Positions 1-12,000 of a stretch of DNA of 64,000 bases are shown one piece after another. A model generated the notes under the pieces. That model made no database searches and was not told where the DNA came from. It worked only from the letters and a program-made list of their open reading frames with translations. Numbering within the stretch: position 1 is the first letter of the stretch; the number at the start of each line of letters is the position of its first letter. Location of the stretch: positions 420,058,557 through 420,122,556 of the forward strand of contig CM077115.1 in the NCBI GenBank assembly GCA_039619475.1. Direction: 5' to 3'. The position numbers and the translations under genes are program-made. This DNA comes from Icerya purchasi (taxonomy: Eukaryota; Arthropoda; Insecta; Hemiptera; Monophlebidae).

Positions 1-2603
1 GCATAATTTCTAACTTTTTCTATCGCAAACGCTCTTCCATTTTAAATAAAAACTACTTCAGGTAAAAATGTAAATAAACCATTTCAAAACAATGCCAATT
101 TTAATGTAAATGTAACTCTACCACAAGTGAAATTTAAAAAAATATAAGCTCACGTTCCGAAATTTAAGAACATGACATCATATGGGAAAGAGAAATTTGA
201 CGTGATTTATGTGACACTGCAATGTGATCGGACAGCATTGAAACATCGTGCTGGATTTTTTGTTGACACGCGAGCGCTCGTGACGTAACAGCAGTGTGTT
301 TCTCTACCTTTAGTCGCAATTGCTTTTTGTGAAATAAGTGGACGCAATTTCGGTTTTGTCGCCAATTTATATACCGAATTCGTAGTTTTCTCGTAAATAT
401 ACGTATTACCTGAGTTTGGGTTTTTAATTAGAGCGTGATCGCGATAAGGCCTCCCGTACGAGGGAAGAGGCGTTTTGACCGGGGCGAAATTAAGTTCAGC
501 TTGATTATATGGCCTATATTTCTTATTTTCCTATCTCCCGTCTAGTCAGAGGCATTTGCATTCTCGAAATCTGGTCGGATTCGACAAGAAAGATTATTGT
601 TTTCCGCTTGTGATCAATCCAGGAGAAGTCTAATTCTCCAAAGAGTTATCCAAGGTGTGGCGGCGCGGTAGATGCCGCTGACGCTCGTTTTTGAGAACAG
701 AAGCCATAACAAGTAGCAGCAGTCAGAGAGAGAAATCGCATAACAAGTGGCGTTGCAAGGTCGAGGAGCCAAGTTTCATATTAAGAAATATTTCGATTGC
801 ATCACGATCACTTAGATCTAGTCAATTTATATCAACTAGTGCCCGTAATCAGAGACACAGTCTGTGACAATACATATCGTATTAATATATATATATATAT
901 TTTATTTTTTTTTTCTACTCTTATACATTCGTTCATTGTATATCTGAGAACATAGACTTGTATATATACTTACAATACGAAACAGTTCAGTACCATTACA
1001 ATTGAATAAAAACTAAATTCAATTAAATAACACTAAATCGCAATTTAAAAACGCTCATTTATTGATATTAAATGACACCTTTAGTACATTGTAAAAAAGC
1101 CAATAATGATGATTATTAAGAAAAATTAAAACATTTTAAAAAGAACAGATTTACTGGTTATAGCGATTTCCCGTTTTTTGTATTAATTTTTTATTTAAAA
1201 AAAAAAAAAAAATAATAATGTTTTCAAATTTTTTTCACTAATATCACGTAAGATCGTCAATAACTACTAGACGAAAAATATACAAAAAAGAAAATCGGTT
1301 AATAAACAGAGGAGAAAATGGTACTGAACGGTTTCGCTTTTGCCTATTTATATATAGATTATTTTTTGCTCTATAAAAATAGCAATTATTACAAATATTC
1401 AAAACTCTTTTTAAAATAACTCGTTTGTAACTATTCGTGTAATTTTGTGCGCAAACACTTGTTGCTTGCTCTATCTTTTTCATCGTCATTCATTAATCAT
1501 AAAAGCAAATTAAAAAATACAGTCGATACGGTTCTACACGGTTTTCAGATTAAAACGACAATGGACTATCAGTTTCTAGTGTGTTTGGAACGAAAATGAG
1601 GGCAGCAGAAATAAACCAGCAAAACAGCGGGCTCAATTCCTGATATTGTTTCAAAATATGCATTATTACGGACGAAGCAGAAAATGAACACTGAAAAAAA
1701 AGTCGACATGCTTTATGTACAACGAAATTGTGACTGAGATTTTTCCAGTGCATGACGAAGTGTTGCAAATTCTTTGCGTATATATAAGAGAAATAGGCAG
1801 CCGTCACAGTACTTGCCTTTTATATAATAAAAGTCATTTTGGTCGAACTGCCCTTCTTCCTGGGACACTTTGTTACATCAATTGAAGAACGAAATTTCTG
1901 ATGCGGGTTCACTGTGAGACGTCGACAGTGCCACTTCAAAACGGTTAAATTTCTTTGTTATTAGACATTTTACAAGGACAGTGAAACACAACTGACAGGA
2001 ACGGCGACACTCAGAATCGATTAGTTTTTTTCCCCCCCGCAGTAAGTCTTACCTGGGGTTCCACTTTACGTCTAACTCTTGCAATATCGGTTCGTGTATT
2101 TTCTCAGAAGTTACGTGCGCAGAAAATCGTGCTAACCGAACCTGTTACCTTTTGACGGAATTTCCAGCTCCCCGTCAGACTTTTGTTCTAATAAAACGCG
2201 TTAAACAATGTGTGTCTAGAATTATTTCATTTATTGCGATATTTCGAAAGTCGAAATAGCTTTTCCGAGAAAAATTAAAATTAAACAATTTCAATCTGAT
2301 TATATTATAATGAAAATAAATATTAAAAAATTTCTTCAACCGACATTGAGCAAAGTTTAAACGCTTTCATCGCGTTCTATTTAAATATTTATATGCTCTG
2401 TTACCGTTTAACTTTTATAATTTAGTAGTGTATATTTACGTTTTTTTCGTTATATTTTTCGTAAATAATAAAAGGAAATTTCCGTTCGCCCTCTTTCTCC
2501 TCTGAACAAAATAACGGTATATCGGTAATAACGCTGATTTCGTTATTCTCGTTCATTAAAACTCGTCCTTTCTACTGGCCTTCTATTCTCTATCTATTAC
2601 CCT
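1..2603. other. AT-rich DNA without a recognisable gene
   Basis: No ORF here resembles a known family; the open frames are short and of low complexity. Positions 240-800 are clearly more GC-rich than the rest. They contain two near-repeats of a 'cataacaag' motif at about 704 and 741, the second followed by 'tggcg', which loosely recalls the LTR/primer-binding-site junction of Gypsy-type retroelements. A (TA)n run lies at 883-902. Alternatives for the GC-rich part are a host promoter or an untranslated exon. Nothing decides between these. Confidence 0.4.
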
Positions 2604-3199
2604 TGCTATATTTAGGGGCGGATCCAAAGTAACATTTTGGAGAGGGAAATTATGTAATTACGTAATTATCTCTTATACGGTAGATAGTAGATATTTAAGA
2701 AATACCTTGTTTCATAAAGAAAATCGAATAGCGCGACTACCTATTTAGAAATATAACGATGTTTTAAAAATACATAATTATTACATATTAATTTAACTTT
2801 TGTTTTATTTTTAGGGGTGAAAAATAAAACGAAATTATAAAATTATACCTAAAAAAAAACGGTAGTTTAGAATTTCAATAGTAAATTACTAGAAAGAATA
2901 GAAAGATAATATTTTTATTAGACTTTATTCCGTTTTTATTTTTTTGTTCGTGAGCAAGTTTAAATATATATATAATATTGCTCATTAAACTATTTTTAAT
3001 TACAATTACAAAATAAAAATTAAAAATAAACAAAAAAAGACAAAAGATCGACAACAGCATTATGTTTAAAACAGAATAAAAACGTAACATTAATTAGAAT
3101 ACAGTATTAAATATTAGTTATAATTAAATCCACAGGTAAAGCATTTATACAAAACTTTTATAGTATAAACTAAGTATGTGGATCCGCCACTGCTATATT
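2604..3199. mobile_element. Non-autonomous DNA transposon (hAT-like MITE) with target-site duplication
   Basis: The ends are inverted: ggggcggatcc at 2615-2625 on the left, and gtggcggatcc when read inward from 3190 on the right, with one mismatch in 11 bases. The 9-bp word tgctatatt directly flanks both sides (2604-2612 and 3191-3199), as expected for an 8-9 bp target-site duplication. The 578-bp interior is very AT-rich, has poly-A/T runs and holds no coding region, so the element must have been moved by a transposase encoded elsewhere. An 8-bp duplication would point to hAT and a 9-bp one to Mutator-like or related families. The terminal bases are too few to decide. Confidence 0.6.
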
Positions 3200-4069
3200 A
3201 GTTGCTCTTTACATATTGCCAATATCTGACATCGAATCATAAATTTGTTATACGTTTACTGTTTTTCCTATTTTTTTTATTTCCAGAAATCTGAGCCCCC
3301 CCCCCCAAACAAAAAAAATAAAAATTAAAAATAAAACGAAATTTTAAATATCGTATTTATATCGACTATCCTTAAATCCCGATCTATCTGACAAGTTTTC
3401 CACCTACACCCCCTTCGCTGGAAGTTTTGCTTCACTTTTTAACAGAGCTCTAATATTCGAATGTTTGAGTTTTTTTTTTTTTTCAATAATTTCCAATAGA
3501 TTAACTCTGATCCATATCTGAAAGTGTACTGATCAGTAACTGGGCAAAGAGAAATGTACCTTTCCAGAATTATTTAATCTAATAGGCATGGACAGCGCAA
3601 AAAATCGGAAAGTACACGCAACTTTCCTACAATTTAGTTAGAGCAGCTGTGTGGACCAGGGGAAACCGTACATTTCGGTTAAACTACAAATATATACGAA
3701 AATGTTAAAGAAGCAAAAAAAAAAAAGTTACGTAAAAAGTTTTCAATAAAATATGCCCGAGTAAAGTTTAGTTTGGCACAAGGTCGCTAGTTTATGTTAA
3801 AACTCTACCAAAACAAACTTGATGTCCCGAGCTATCGCGATATAAATGTGTGCGGCATGTAGAATTCACGAAAAGAAAAGAAATTTTCGTTTACGACTGT
3901 ATAAAATTATCAGATGATTTCCAGATTTCAAAGCGACCTTCGGCAAATTACAAAAAGTTATATCTATCGCGGTTAAGCAGACTTCAAGGTACATACTGCA
4001 GGTACTGTAGAGAAACTATTAATAATCCCGGTTTCATTGAATAGATTTAATCGTAAGTAAGACGCGTAC
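3200..4069. other. Intergenic DNA, nothing recognised
   Basis: This stretch is AT-rich with homopolymer runs (C at about 3297-3306, T at about 3471-3483). A 64-codon + frame at 3850-4044 has several Cys residues near its end but matches no family I know. It may be chance or the decayed upstream part of the LINE fragment that follows. Confidence 0.4.
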
Positions 4070-4560
4070 GTTTTACAGACCTTTTTTTAAGGCATTCGAC
4101 TCGATGGTATGGAATAAATTTTGGCAAATACTAAACGAAACAGGAACACCGGAACTTCCCCCAGGCATTAACAACCTATAAAAGAATAACATAACCGTAA
4201 TAAATCACCTTTTAAACTGGAGGCGGCAGTTAGACTAGGATACTATCTTCAATACCATTCAACATATACAGAGAAATAGGTAATACATCAAATACTCAAG
4301 GACTGAAAAGAACCAATAACAACAATAGGAATATACAACAATCTTTCCGGCACACAGACAATGTAGTAATTAAAATAAATGAAAGGATAATAAGACATTT
4401 GTGTTGCACAATGCGAAACACAAACTCGATGAGAAGGACCAAGATGCAGGGAAAACGCCCTAGAGGAAAATACTCGATACGACGAAACGATAGGCGGTAA
4501 TAACGGATATCGATAAACGAAGAAAAGTCGTAAAAAGAATATGATGTCACCGGATCCTTA
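4070..4560 (+). pseudogene. Decayed reverse transcriptase fragment of an RTE-like LINE
   Basis: Translation at about 4085-4150 gives FKAFDSMVWNKFWQILNE followed by TGTPE. This matches the 'D..KAFDSVDR..LW..L...GIP' block that opens the palm of many insect LINE reverse transcriptases. About 80 bases on, a damaged stretch can be aligned with the 'GVRQGC..SP.LFN.Y' block. At about 4440-4500 the translation GKRPRGKYS recalls the basic 'GKR.RGR...SW' segment near the C-terminus of the same proteins. Most of the region between these blocks is missing, and stops and frameshifts are common, so this is an old, internally deleted relic. The clade is uncertain. Confidence 0.55.
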
Positions 4561-4689
4561 CGAGTAAACTTAACTGACTGATTGACAAGTTTGATAAATG
4601 TTTAGTGAAAATTATTCGCAGCATTTCATGACATAACACATTGCACCCTAAATCTCTTGAAAATGCCGAGAATCATCCATAATGGGGTT

Positions 4690-5279
4690 TTTATTTTTAT
4701 TTTATTTTTTTTCAGACCCCGTAAACGGGGGACTTTTTTTCAAGAAACAATACGGAGAGGAAGGAAATGATAAAATAAAAGATATACATTAGAAGGGTAG
4801 GAAACTTAAGAATTAGCATATGGGAATAAAAAAATGGAACGTTTAACTGAAAGAGAAGGAAAACATTCAAAAAGGATGTGGTTGATTTATAGAAAACTTC
4901 ACCATTCGAATGAAAAGGGCAGTACAGAGAAATGTCAGAAATGAAAGCGGGAAGAAAGTGAGACATTACGTGTATTGTTACGGCTTAAGCGAATAAGAGA
5001 AACGATAGCATTTCTTTTTATTGATTTTGTCCTTTGAGCGTGATAACAAATATATCCTATTTCTAGAAGCAATACGGAAGAATTAAAGAGCAATTTGATC
5101 AAAGATAGATAATGTAAAAGAACTAGGTAGAGGAATGACGGACAAAGAAATGATAAGATATTTGAAACACAATAAGAAGTAGGGACGTCAAGCACTACTA
5201 GTTGAGAGTAAAAAATAAATAGTTCACTGGCGAGTGTCGAACACTCAAAAAGGATATGGTTAAAATGGTAACTTCCCAA
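4690..5279 (-). pseudogene. Decayed 3' end of RNase H-bearing I-like LINE, partly duplicated in tandem
   Basis: The minus strand encodes the post-RNase H C-terminus of the family seen intact at 31325-32239. Near 5250 it reads FNHILFECSTLASE, which corresponds to DANHIFFECPALDSE. A second, frameshifted NHILFEC lies near 4890, preceded by AIVSLIRL (about 5010) and SRFHF. The order C-terminal part, upstream part, C-terminal part therefore shows a direct duplication with a period of about 350 bp. The 3' end at about 4685-4725 has a small hairpin (ccccgtaaacgggg) and an A-rich tail. Stops and shifts show it cannot be expressed. It sits head-to-head with the + copy that begins near 5320. Confidence 0.6.
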
Positions 5280-5327
5280 TTCGCCTAATTCCCATTTCGT
5301 CTAAATTTAAGGTTTCGGTTATTCGGC

Positions 5328-6090
5328 GTTCTTCAAGCCATCTCCTCTCCTCCTTCTTATACTTCTGACGGTATCATCCTCTCTATCCGATCTCTTGTCT
5401 CCTCTTTGTTCTCGTTCCGCTCCATTTTCATAGACTTTCTATGGGTCCCTAGTCATTCCAATATTGAGGGAAATGACTCAGCTGACTCCTTAGCTCGCTC
5501 AGCCGCCCGCACTGGTCCTTTCCTCGACTCTTTCCCTTCCTCAGACATTCTTTCTCTATCACGCTCTAATCATTCCAGACTTTGGTCTGACATGTATCCA
5601 TCTATATCCTCAAATCGCTTTTCTCAGTACCGTCTTATTCAACCGGTTCCTAGTTTCCTGCCTTGGTTTCAATCTATTCCTATCTGTCGTCGTTCCACTG
5701 TTGTTTCCTTAATTAGGCTTAGAATCAATCATTCTCTACTCCCCTCTTCTCGCTTTCGATTCGCTTTGTCCCCTTCTCTTTTCTGCTCTCTTCACGCTTC
5801 TGAGCCTTCTTGTATTTGTGATTCAAATCACATCTTATTCGAATGTTTAGCACTCTCTAACGAACGCTCTTTTCTTTACACCCAACTTTTAGTTTTGGGT
5901 CTTCCTATACTCCCTTTAACGCTACCTATATTCTTTCCTTCCCATTGCCTTCAGTTATCCCATTGCTACTGTCCTTTGTCCTCTCCATTTCTGACCGCCT
6001 GGTTATTTAGGTATAACTGTTAATTTTTCATGTTGTTGGGTCAAGGCCGCTGGCGCGCCCAGGGTAGGAAAAAAAAAAGGTAATAAAAAA
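5328..6090 (+). pseudogene. 5'-truncated I-like LINE copy: partial RNase H plus C-terminus, 3' UTR and A-rich tail
   Basis: The open frame can be read from GTT at 5328 (VLQAISSPPS) and carries the second half of an RNase H domain. It includes FLWVPSHSNIEG (catalytic-loop His) and NDSADSLARSAA (fourth acidic residue present), followed by the NHILFEC Cys/His segment of the LINE C-terminus. The first two acidic residues of RNase H are missing because of the 5' truncation. The frame shifts near 5915-5930. The ancestral frame ends at the TAG at 6008-6010, while the shifted one runs to 6023. The 3' UTR shares the words gttgttggg and gcgcgccca with the copy at 31320, and an A-rich tail follows at 6068-6090. 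No clear target-site duplication was found. Confidence 0.75.
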
Positions 6091-9000
6091 CAAATCAGAC
6101 AAACGTACGAATGATTTCGTGTTGGCAACAGCGCGTCATCATTATAGAATTTTAAACAGACTAAACGCATCATTATTTTTACTATTTGATTCCGTTGTTA
6201 ATCTTTTCTTTCCAAAAAACAACAAAAACATTCGTATGAAAATCAGAAATGAAAAAAAATACCGCTAAAAATGTTTAATGTAAACATACGCGAAACGACG
6301 ACTCCGATTAATATTTCGGAGTTATTCCACTCCAAGGCCAGTGCTCTGTATAAATCCCACCCCCTCCTTATCAGTCAGTATATAAAAGCCTTATTGATAT
6401 TTAGTGTGACATGAAAAATTAAGGTTTGCGGAGTTGCAGAAAAAAAGAAAGCAAAGTAATCTAAATAAAAAGTTGTAAACGGATAAATTATTTATTACAA
6501 ATTGAAAACAATGCACATTTATGCTAGTTTTATCTAAGTTCCTCGTTAAAAAACAAACAGAATAATTTTTATCTTTTTCTTAATTTTTTCGTTTTGGACA
6601 GAAATTTGTTTCCAATATTTTCTTTTTAAATCTTAAAAAAAGGCAGAAAGTGTATTCATTTGTTTATTTGTTTTTTCTTTATTGCGTTGGACTTGTCAGC
6701 AGTAGACGATTACCCATCAAAAATAAGCTGGATTTAAAAAGTTAATAAACGAAAAGTAAAGTTAATATTAAGCAAAAATGACTTATTAATCTAATAGGAT
6801 ACTTTAAATTTTTTATGTCAATAAATTTGTCTTTAATTCTTAATTTTTTCCGACTTACAAATAGAAAGAGGTTATGTGTTCGTCGCGTATGTTTTTTTTT
6901 TTTTTTTGTGTTTGTTCGCGTATAACTCATATTTATGTGAATCGACCATTTTACTGATTCAGACGCCATTTTTCGTCAAATCCAAAAAAAGATAAAGAAA
7001 AAAAATCCCCTATTTTACTATTTAAAATGTCTTAATTCAATAAATTGCCAAAAGATTACGATTTATTCATTACAAAAGGAAAAGGAAAGAGAATATAAAA
7101 ATACGCTATTCAATTAACCAAATATTTTATAATATACTTTTGACGTACAAAACAAAAATTTATAGCAATTAAGAGAAAATAATTTTTTAATTAATGACAA
7201 TTTTTTTTATTCTCTGTTGCCGAAGTCTAATTGGATGCCATTTCATTTAATGCGTAATTTGTAATAAATATTTCAATTTGCAAATATTAGATATATGTAT
7301 TATTTACTTGCTCGATTTGTTTTTATAAATGATACATCCATTACTACATATATTAGACTGACTCGAAATTTTTGTTTTATTCACAAGCGATTACTTATAA
7401 TATTCAAGATAGAAGAATAGTTTCCTTCAGAATAACACCCGAGCCAGAACAAATTGCGACTTCATAGCGTAAAGCAGTCAGTATGCGGTGATTTTCCGTA
7501 TATTGAGACGGAGTTTAGCCAGTTTGATGGGCCAGTGCGGCTACGCTAAAAATTTTATACCTGGAATTCGTGCGACGCTACTTCCGGTCCGAACGGATGT
7601 ATAATTAAAGTTAAAATTTTACCAAGCAATCCGGAAGGAAAACTACTGCAGAACGCGAGATTGTGGCTGATATTGAGCGTTCAGAGCGGACAAGGGGGAA
7701 AAGAAAAATTAAGAAGGCAGAACCGGGTAGGAGGCAGGGAAAGAAATTAATTAATGACGAAGTTGAAGTTCGAAGGAAAGAAAACGGATGGATTGTGCGC
7801 GGTCTGTTGCGGTTAACTGTCAAATAAACATCCGGCGGTGGATGATGAGGGCGGTGGGCCGAGCCGGGATCAGGTTAATTTATTAGCCGACCGGGGATGG
7901 CGTTCAGGTTTGTAATTTAACGAAGTTGGTCGGGCGATGCGGCAACCAGCGAAGACAAGATCATCTTTTATAACTGGCGAAATTTACGAATTTTATAAAG
8001 CCCCCCGCACTGCCCGCCTCCCTGTCGCCATGATTGTTGTTCGCGGAATTTAGTTTCACTGATGGCTGCTAAATATACTAATACAGCTTATAATGCGCTA
8101 GGCTGATGTCATTAAATGGATATTTCGTCGTAATTTATTTCCCTCTCTTTCTAGAGCCTCGTTAAAATTTCCTAAATACGCTATTAATCTCGGATGTATC
8201 AGCAAACGGCCGCATTCGTTCAATTATTCTAAGTAGTTCTACACGTACGCATCTTAGAAAGGTGAGAACACCTCTGTTGCTTGCGAACCGAACCCGCTTC
8301 AACGGCCAACCCGATTTTCCGCCATCCATCGAAAAAAGCTCATTTTTCCGCCTACCATTTTATCGCTCTATCCTTCTATCGATTTCCCTTCGGATCACCT
8401 TTTAGATTCTTCCTTGTCGGCTTACTCACCTGCTCGAATTATTTTTATCTCGCACTGTCCCCTGTGGGTCTGAAGATTCCTATCACGAATTTTCTCAGTT
8501 AATGATTTTCTCCCTTATTTGCATCAAGATTTTGTGCTGAATTAAAGTCATTACGGAGGTGGGTCTCGCTGCAGTGAAAACATTGATAGGGGTTGATCTT
8601 GATGCCGGAAGTCATTGTTCTAAAGGTTTTCCCTCCAACGGTTCCCTGTCGCACGATGTTTTTTTCCCAATAATTTTATCACGCGCGACACATAAATCAC
8701 TTTGTTCCTAATCCGAAAAAAAACAACAAAAAAAAAAAAAAAAAAAAAGAGTTGGTTTCTTCTCTGACCGGACGTTACTACGTTCTTCCGTCGCTTCGGT
8801 ATTTTTTTTTTCTATTAAAAAACAATTCTGCTTCATCCTGTAATCGGAAAGTAATTAAACTTTTCTCGGCTTAATTTTTCATTAAATCGTTATTTCCAAA
8901 TCAAGTCCACCATTGTTTTCGTTGTTTCTTTTTTGTTTTTTTCCGAGACTTTACAACTATTCCGTTGTTTCATCGGTATAAGTTGTACCATAGTAAGGAA

Positions 9001-12000
9001 ACGGACGGATTGCTTATCGAATTTCGGCGCATTTGTTTCGATGAAGTTAGTAAAGTCATAGGATAGGTATGAAATTGACAATCACTTTGGGAAAATGTAG
9101 GAGGTGAAGGCAAGAAATGTAAGGTTTCGACTAAATTATCGTCTACTCAAATCCAGTTACTAATTACTAGCGATTAAAAATCGTCCGCCCTGCGGGGCAC
9201 AAGTTGTTGTAACTAGAGTTGCCGTTTTTGAGTAAGTAGGTCACTCGACCGTCATACGGAGGAACGAAACAACGACCGCGCGAGTTTCACGTCGTGAAGC
9301 GAGATTTTATATTTTCTATATCGCCAGGGTTTGAACTGTGCTCTTGTATGTCTGATTGATGAATATCAATCTGGAGCAAGTAATCGAGTATCCTCCGGTG
9401 TGAAACCGAGTCCGCTAAGGGAGTAAACCCCGCTAAAACATCCAGCGGAAGGTATACGGCCCGCTATGATCAACAGCGTGAGAAGACTGCTCTTAAAATG
9501 TAACAAATTCACAAATTACTAAAATAGCACGTGTAATGTCTGAAATTTACATCAACGCCTGGTAATAATGTTCTACAGGAAATGGGAAGGATTAATATGG
9601 AAATACTGGGAATATACAATCGTCATTCGCCTGGAAATGAGGAACAGTCGACATGAGTTAATGCTCAAAACGCATCAATGAAACTGGAATAATCAATACG
9701 TTTCATATGTAATAGTTTTTTCGCGAGATATCCACAACGATATATTTGAGATCTTAAGAAAAAACATCAAACCAAACGAAATTTTAATAGCAGTTTTACC
9801 CTTTTCGGGATATTATAGCCGTCACGTGACATTTTTTTGTTACGTAAATTTTGTTTCTAATTTAGGGGTTTTCGGATCTGCTACTGAAAGGAATTGTGCA
9901 ATTTTAGCGCTCTCAGTATCTATATCATCCGTTAAAATGTGAAATGTGAACTTGTTCGACTGAAATCGCACTTTTGTCGTTATTTTCCAACCCACTAGCT
10001 GTACTATGTTCTCCACGCCAATTATAGTACAGCGGATGTTTATCCTTGGCGTACATCGTGTGTAAAAGTCTTTTAAATACGCATTTTTATTCATTCAGAT
10101 TTTTACCGAACTTTCTTCAGATAGATTTTCAATCAACCATATTACATGTTTCAGCGCCCCATTAAGCCGGCTAAAGTTTTTTTTTTTCTTGTTTTTGGGT
10201 TTTTCCCTGAGCTTGCCAATAATAGACGATTATCTATCAACACGTGTAAGTAGCATCAATTATGGAATCTGACAAAGAATGCTCTACCAAGGATGGAGAA
10301 ACAATAACAATCAACGTCGAAAAATGCCAAACGTATGCATCCTGAAAAGAAAAGGAATGACATTGCCGAAGGTAAGAGCAAAAGGAGTTAGCTGTCCCAT
10401 ACCATGGCCACATCTGCAATTACAGAGCCCACAGTACAAACAGACAAAGGAATGTGGCTACAAATAATTAAGGAAGAAGAAACACGGGATGTTTAAAAAG
10501 CAGTTAAATCCATCAAGCACGAAACCTATATAGAACACAGCGCTTAGCGTCGGTAAACAATTATCCGAAAGTTCAATGACTTTCTCCATCACTATCGTCC
10601 TGGCTTTAAATACCATTTGTCCACGGATAAGTTGACTCCACCAAATACACTCAAACGTCTTTTGTATGGCCGCCGCGAAATTTAACATCGTATTCATGAA
10701 CTTTTTTTACTATTAGCGGATATTCAAAATTCCTCTTCCTCCATGATGTCACAATAGGATTTGATTTCGCATTAGATTAGACATACATAATTTTTAACAT
10801 CATGTTACCAGCGAGTAGAATTGGTGGTATTATTTGATAATTTTTGTATTTTTGATAAGTGCCGTTCTTGTGTAAGGGGTAAAATAATAGGTAGACTGTC
10901 ACTAACGTATGTAATTACAAGGCTGAGGTTAGAATGCGTAAAAAAATACCCCGTTCCATTTAGAAAAACCGACTTCCGACAGGGAATGAAATATTTTCAT
11001 TCTATATGACATAGTCAATTCACTAATATGAGACTTCAAATTATTCTTTTTTTACTAAATATTCTAGATTTTACAAGAGCTTGACGGACAGTTTGTATCA
11101 TCCTGTATATATTAATGACTACGAGTCATTCTTACCTATCGGAGGGGTATATTATATTTTTTGTTCCATAATTATGTCCGGCTACTTAACATAAGATAAT
11201 AGAGATGGTAGACTGCCGTTCAATTGCTAATGAATGCAATGTTCCAGTCCAAATTTCTTTCCTACAACTTCTACTGATAAATATATATATATATATATAT
11301 ATTACATAGTAAAGTGTAAAAATGTAGTTGTGCAATATTTATCATATAATCGTGTGTGTATTGTAATTGAAAATTTATGGGAAAAAAATTGGGGGTCAAG
11401 AGGGTTTTCTAAGTTTTATACATACATATACATATATATATATATATATATTTATTTATTTATTTGTGTACGTGTGTATTTGTTTTCTTAGATATTTTTA
11501 AATCACCCATCTTTTATTTAAATTCTCAGTTCTAAAACAGTATTACTAAAATAACAGACAGAAATCGTTTCAATGTAATTCATGATCATTTTGATTAGAA
11601 ACGATAAAGTACAAAAGTTTAATTTTATTTAAAATTTCAACTGCGTGTTATAACAACACTCGAAGATATTTTTAATATTGTATCCCGTCTGTTCTAAGCG
11701 TCCATTATAGGTAAAAGAAAATTCTAGGGCACAGTAGAAGTAATAAAAATTAATGGAATAATTATGTTACGAAGAAAAAGAAAAAAAAAAAAAGGAGAGG
11801 GATAAAAAGAAACAACGAGTTTTAATCACGGAGCATACATGTATACTCTCATCGGGTACTTTGTGAAGTGGCGAGGATCCAATCGGTCTTCGTGTGTTGC
11901 AAGTTTCGCGTTCTATCCGGCGTACCTATATAGGCTTTCTTTTCCTCTTAACCAGCCTTTTCCTTCCCCCTATCTTTCATCCTTGCTATCCTCTTTTTGT

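Noticed and set aside
4296..4550. Minus-strand 84-codon ORF
   Set aside because: It is the antisense of the decayed RTE-like fragment, whose + strand motifs are recognisable.
8281..8502. 73-codon + frame
   Set aside because: No motif, no conserved composition and no supporting context; chance ORF.
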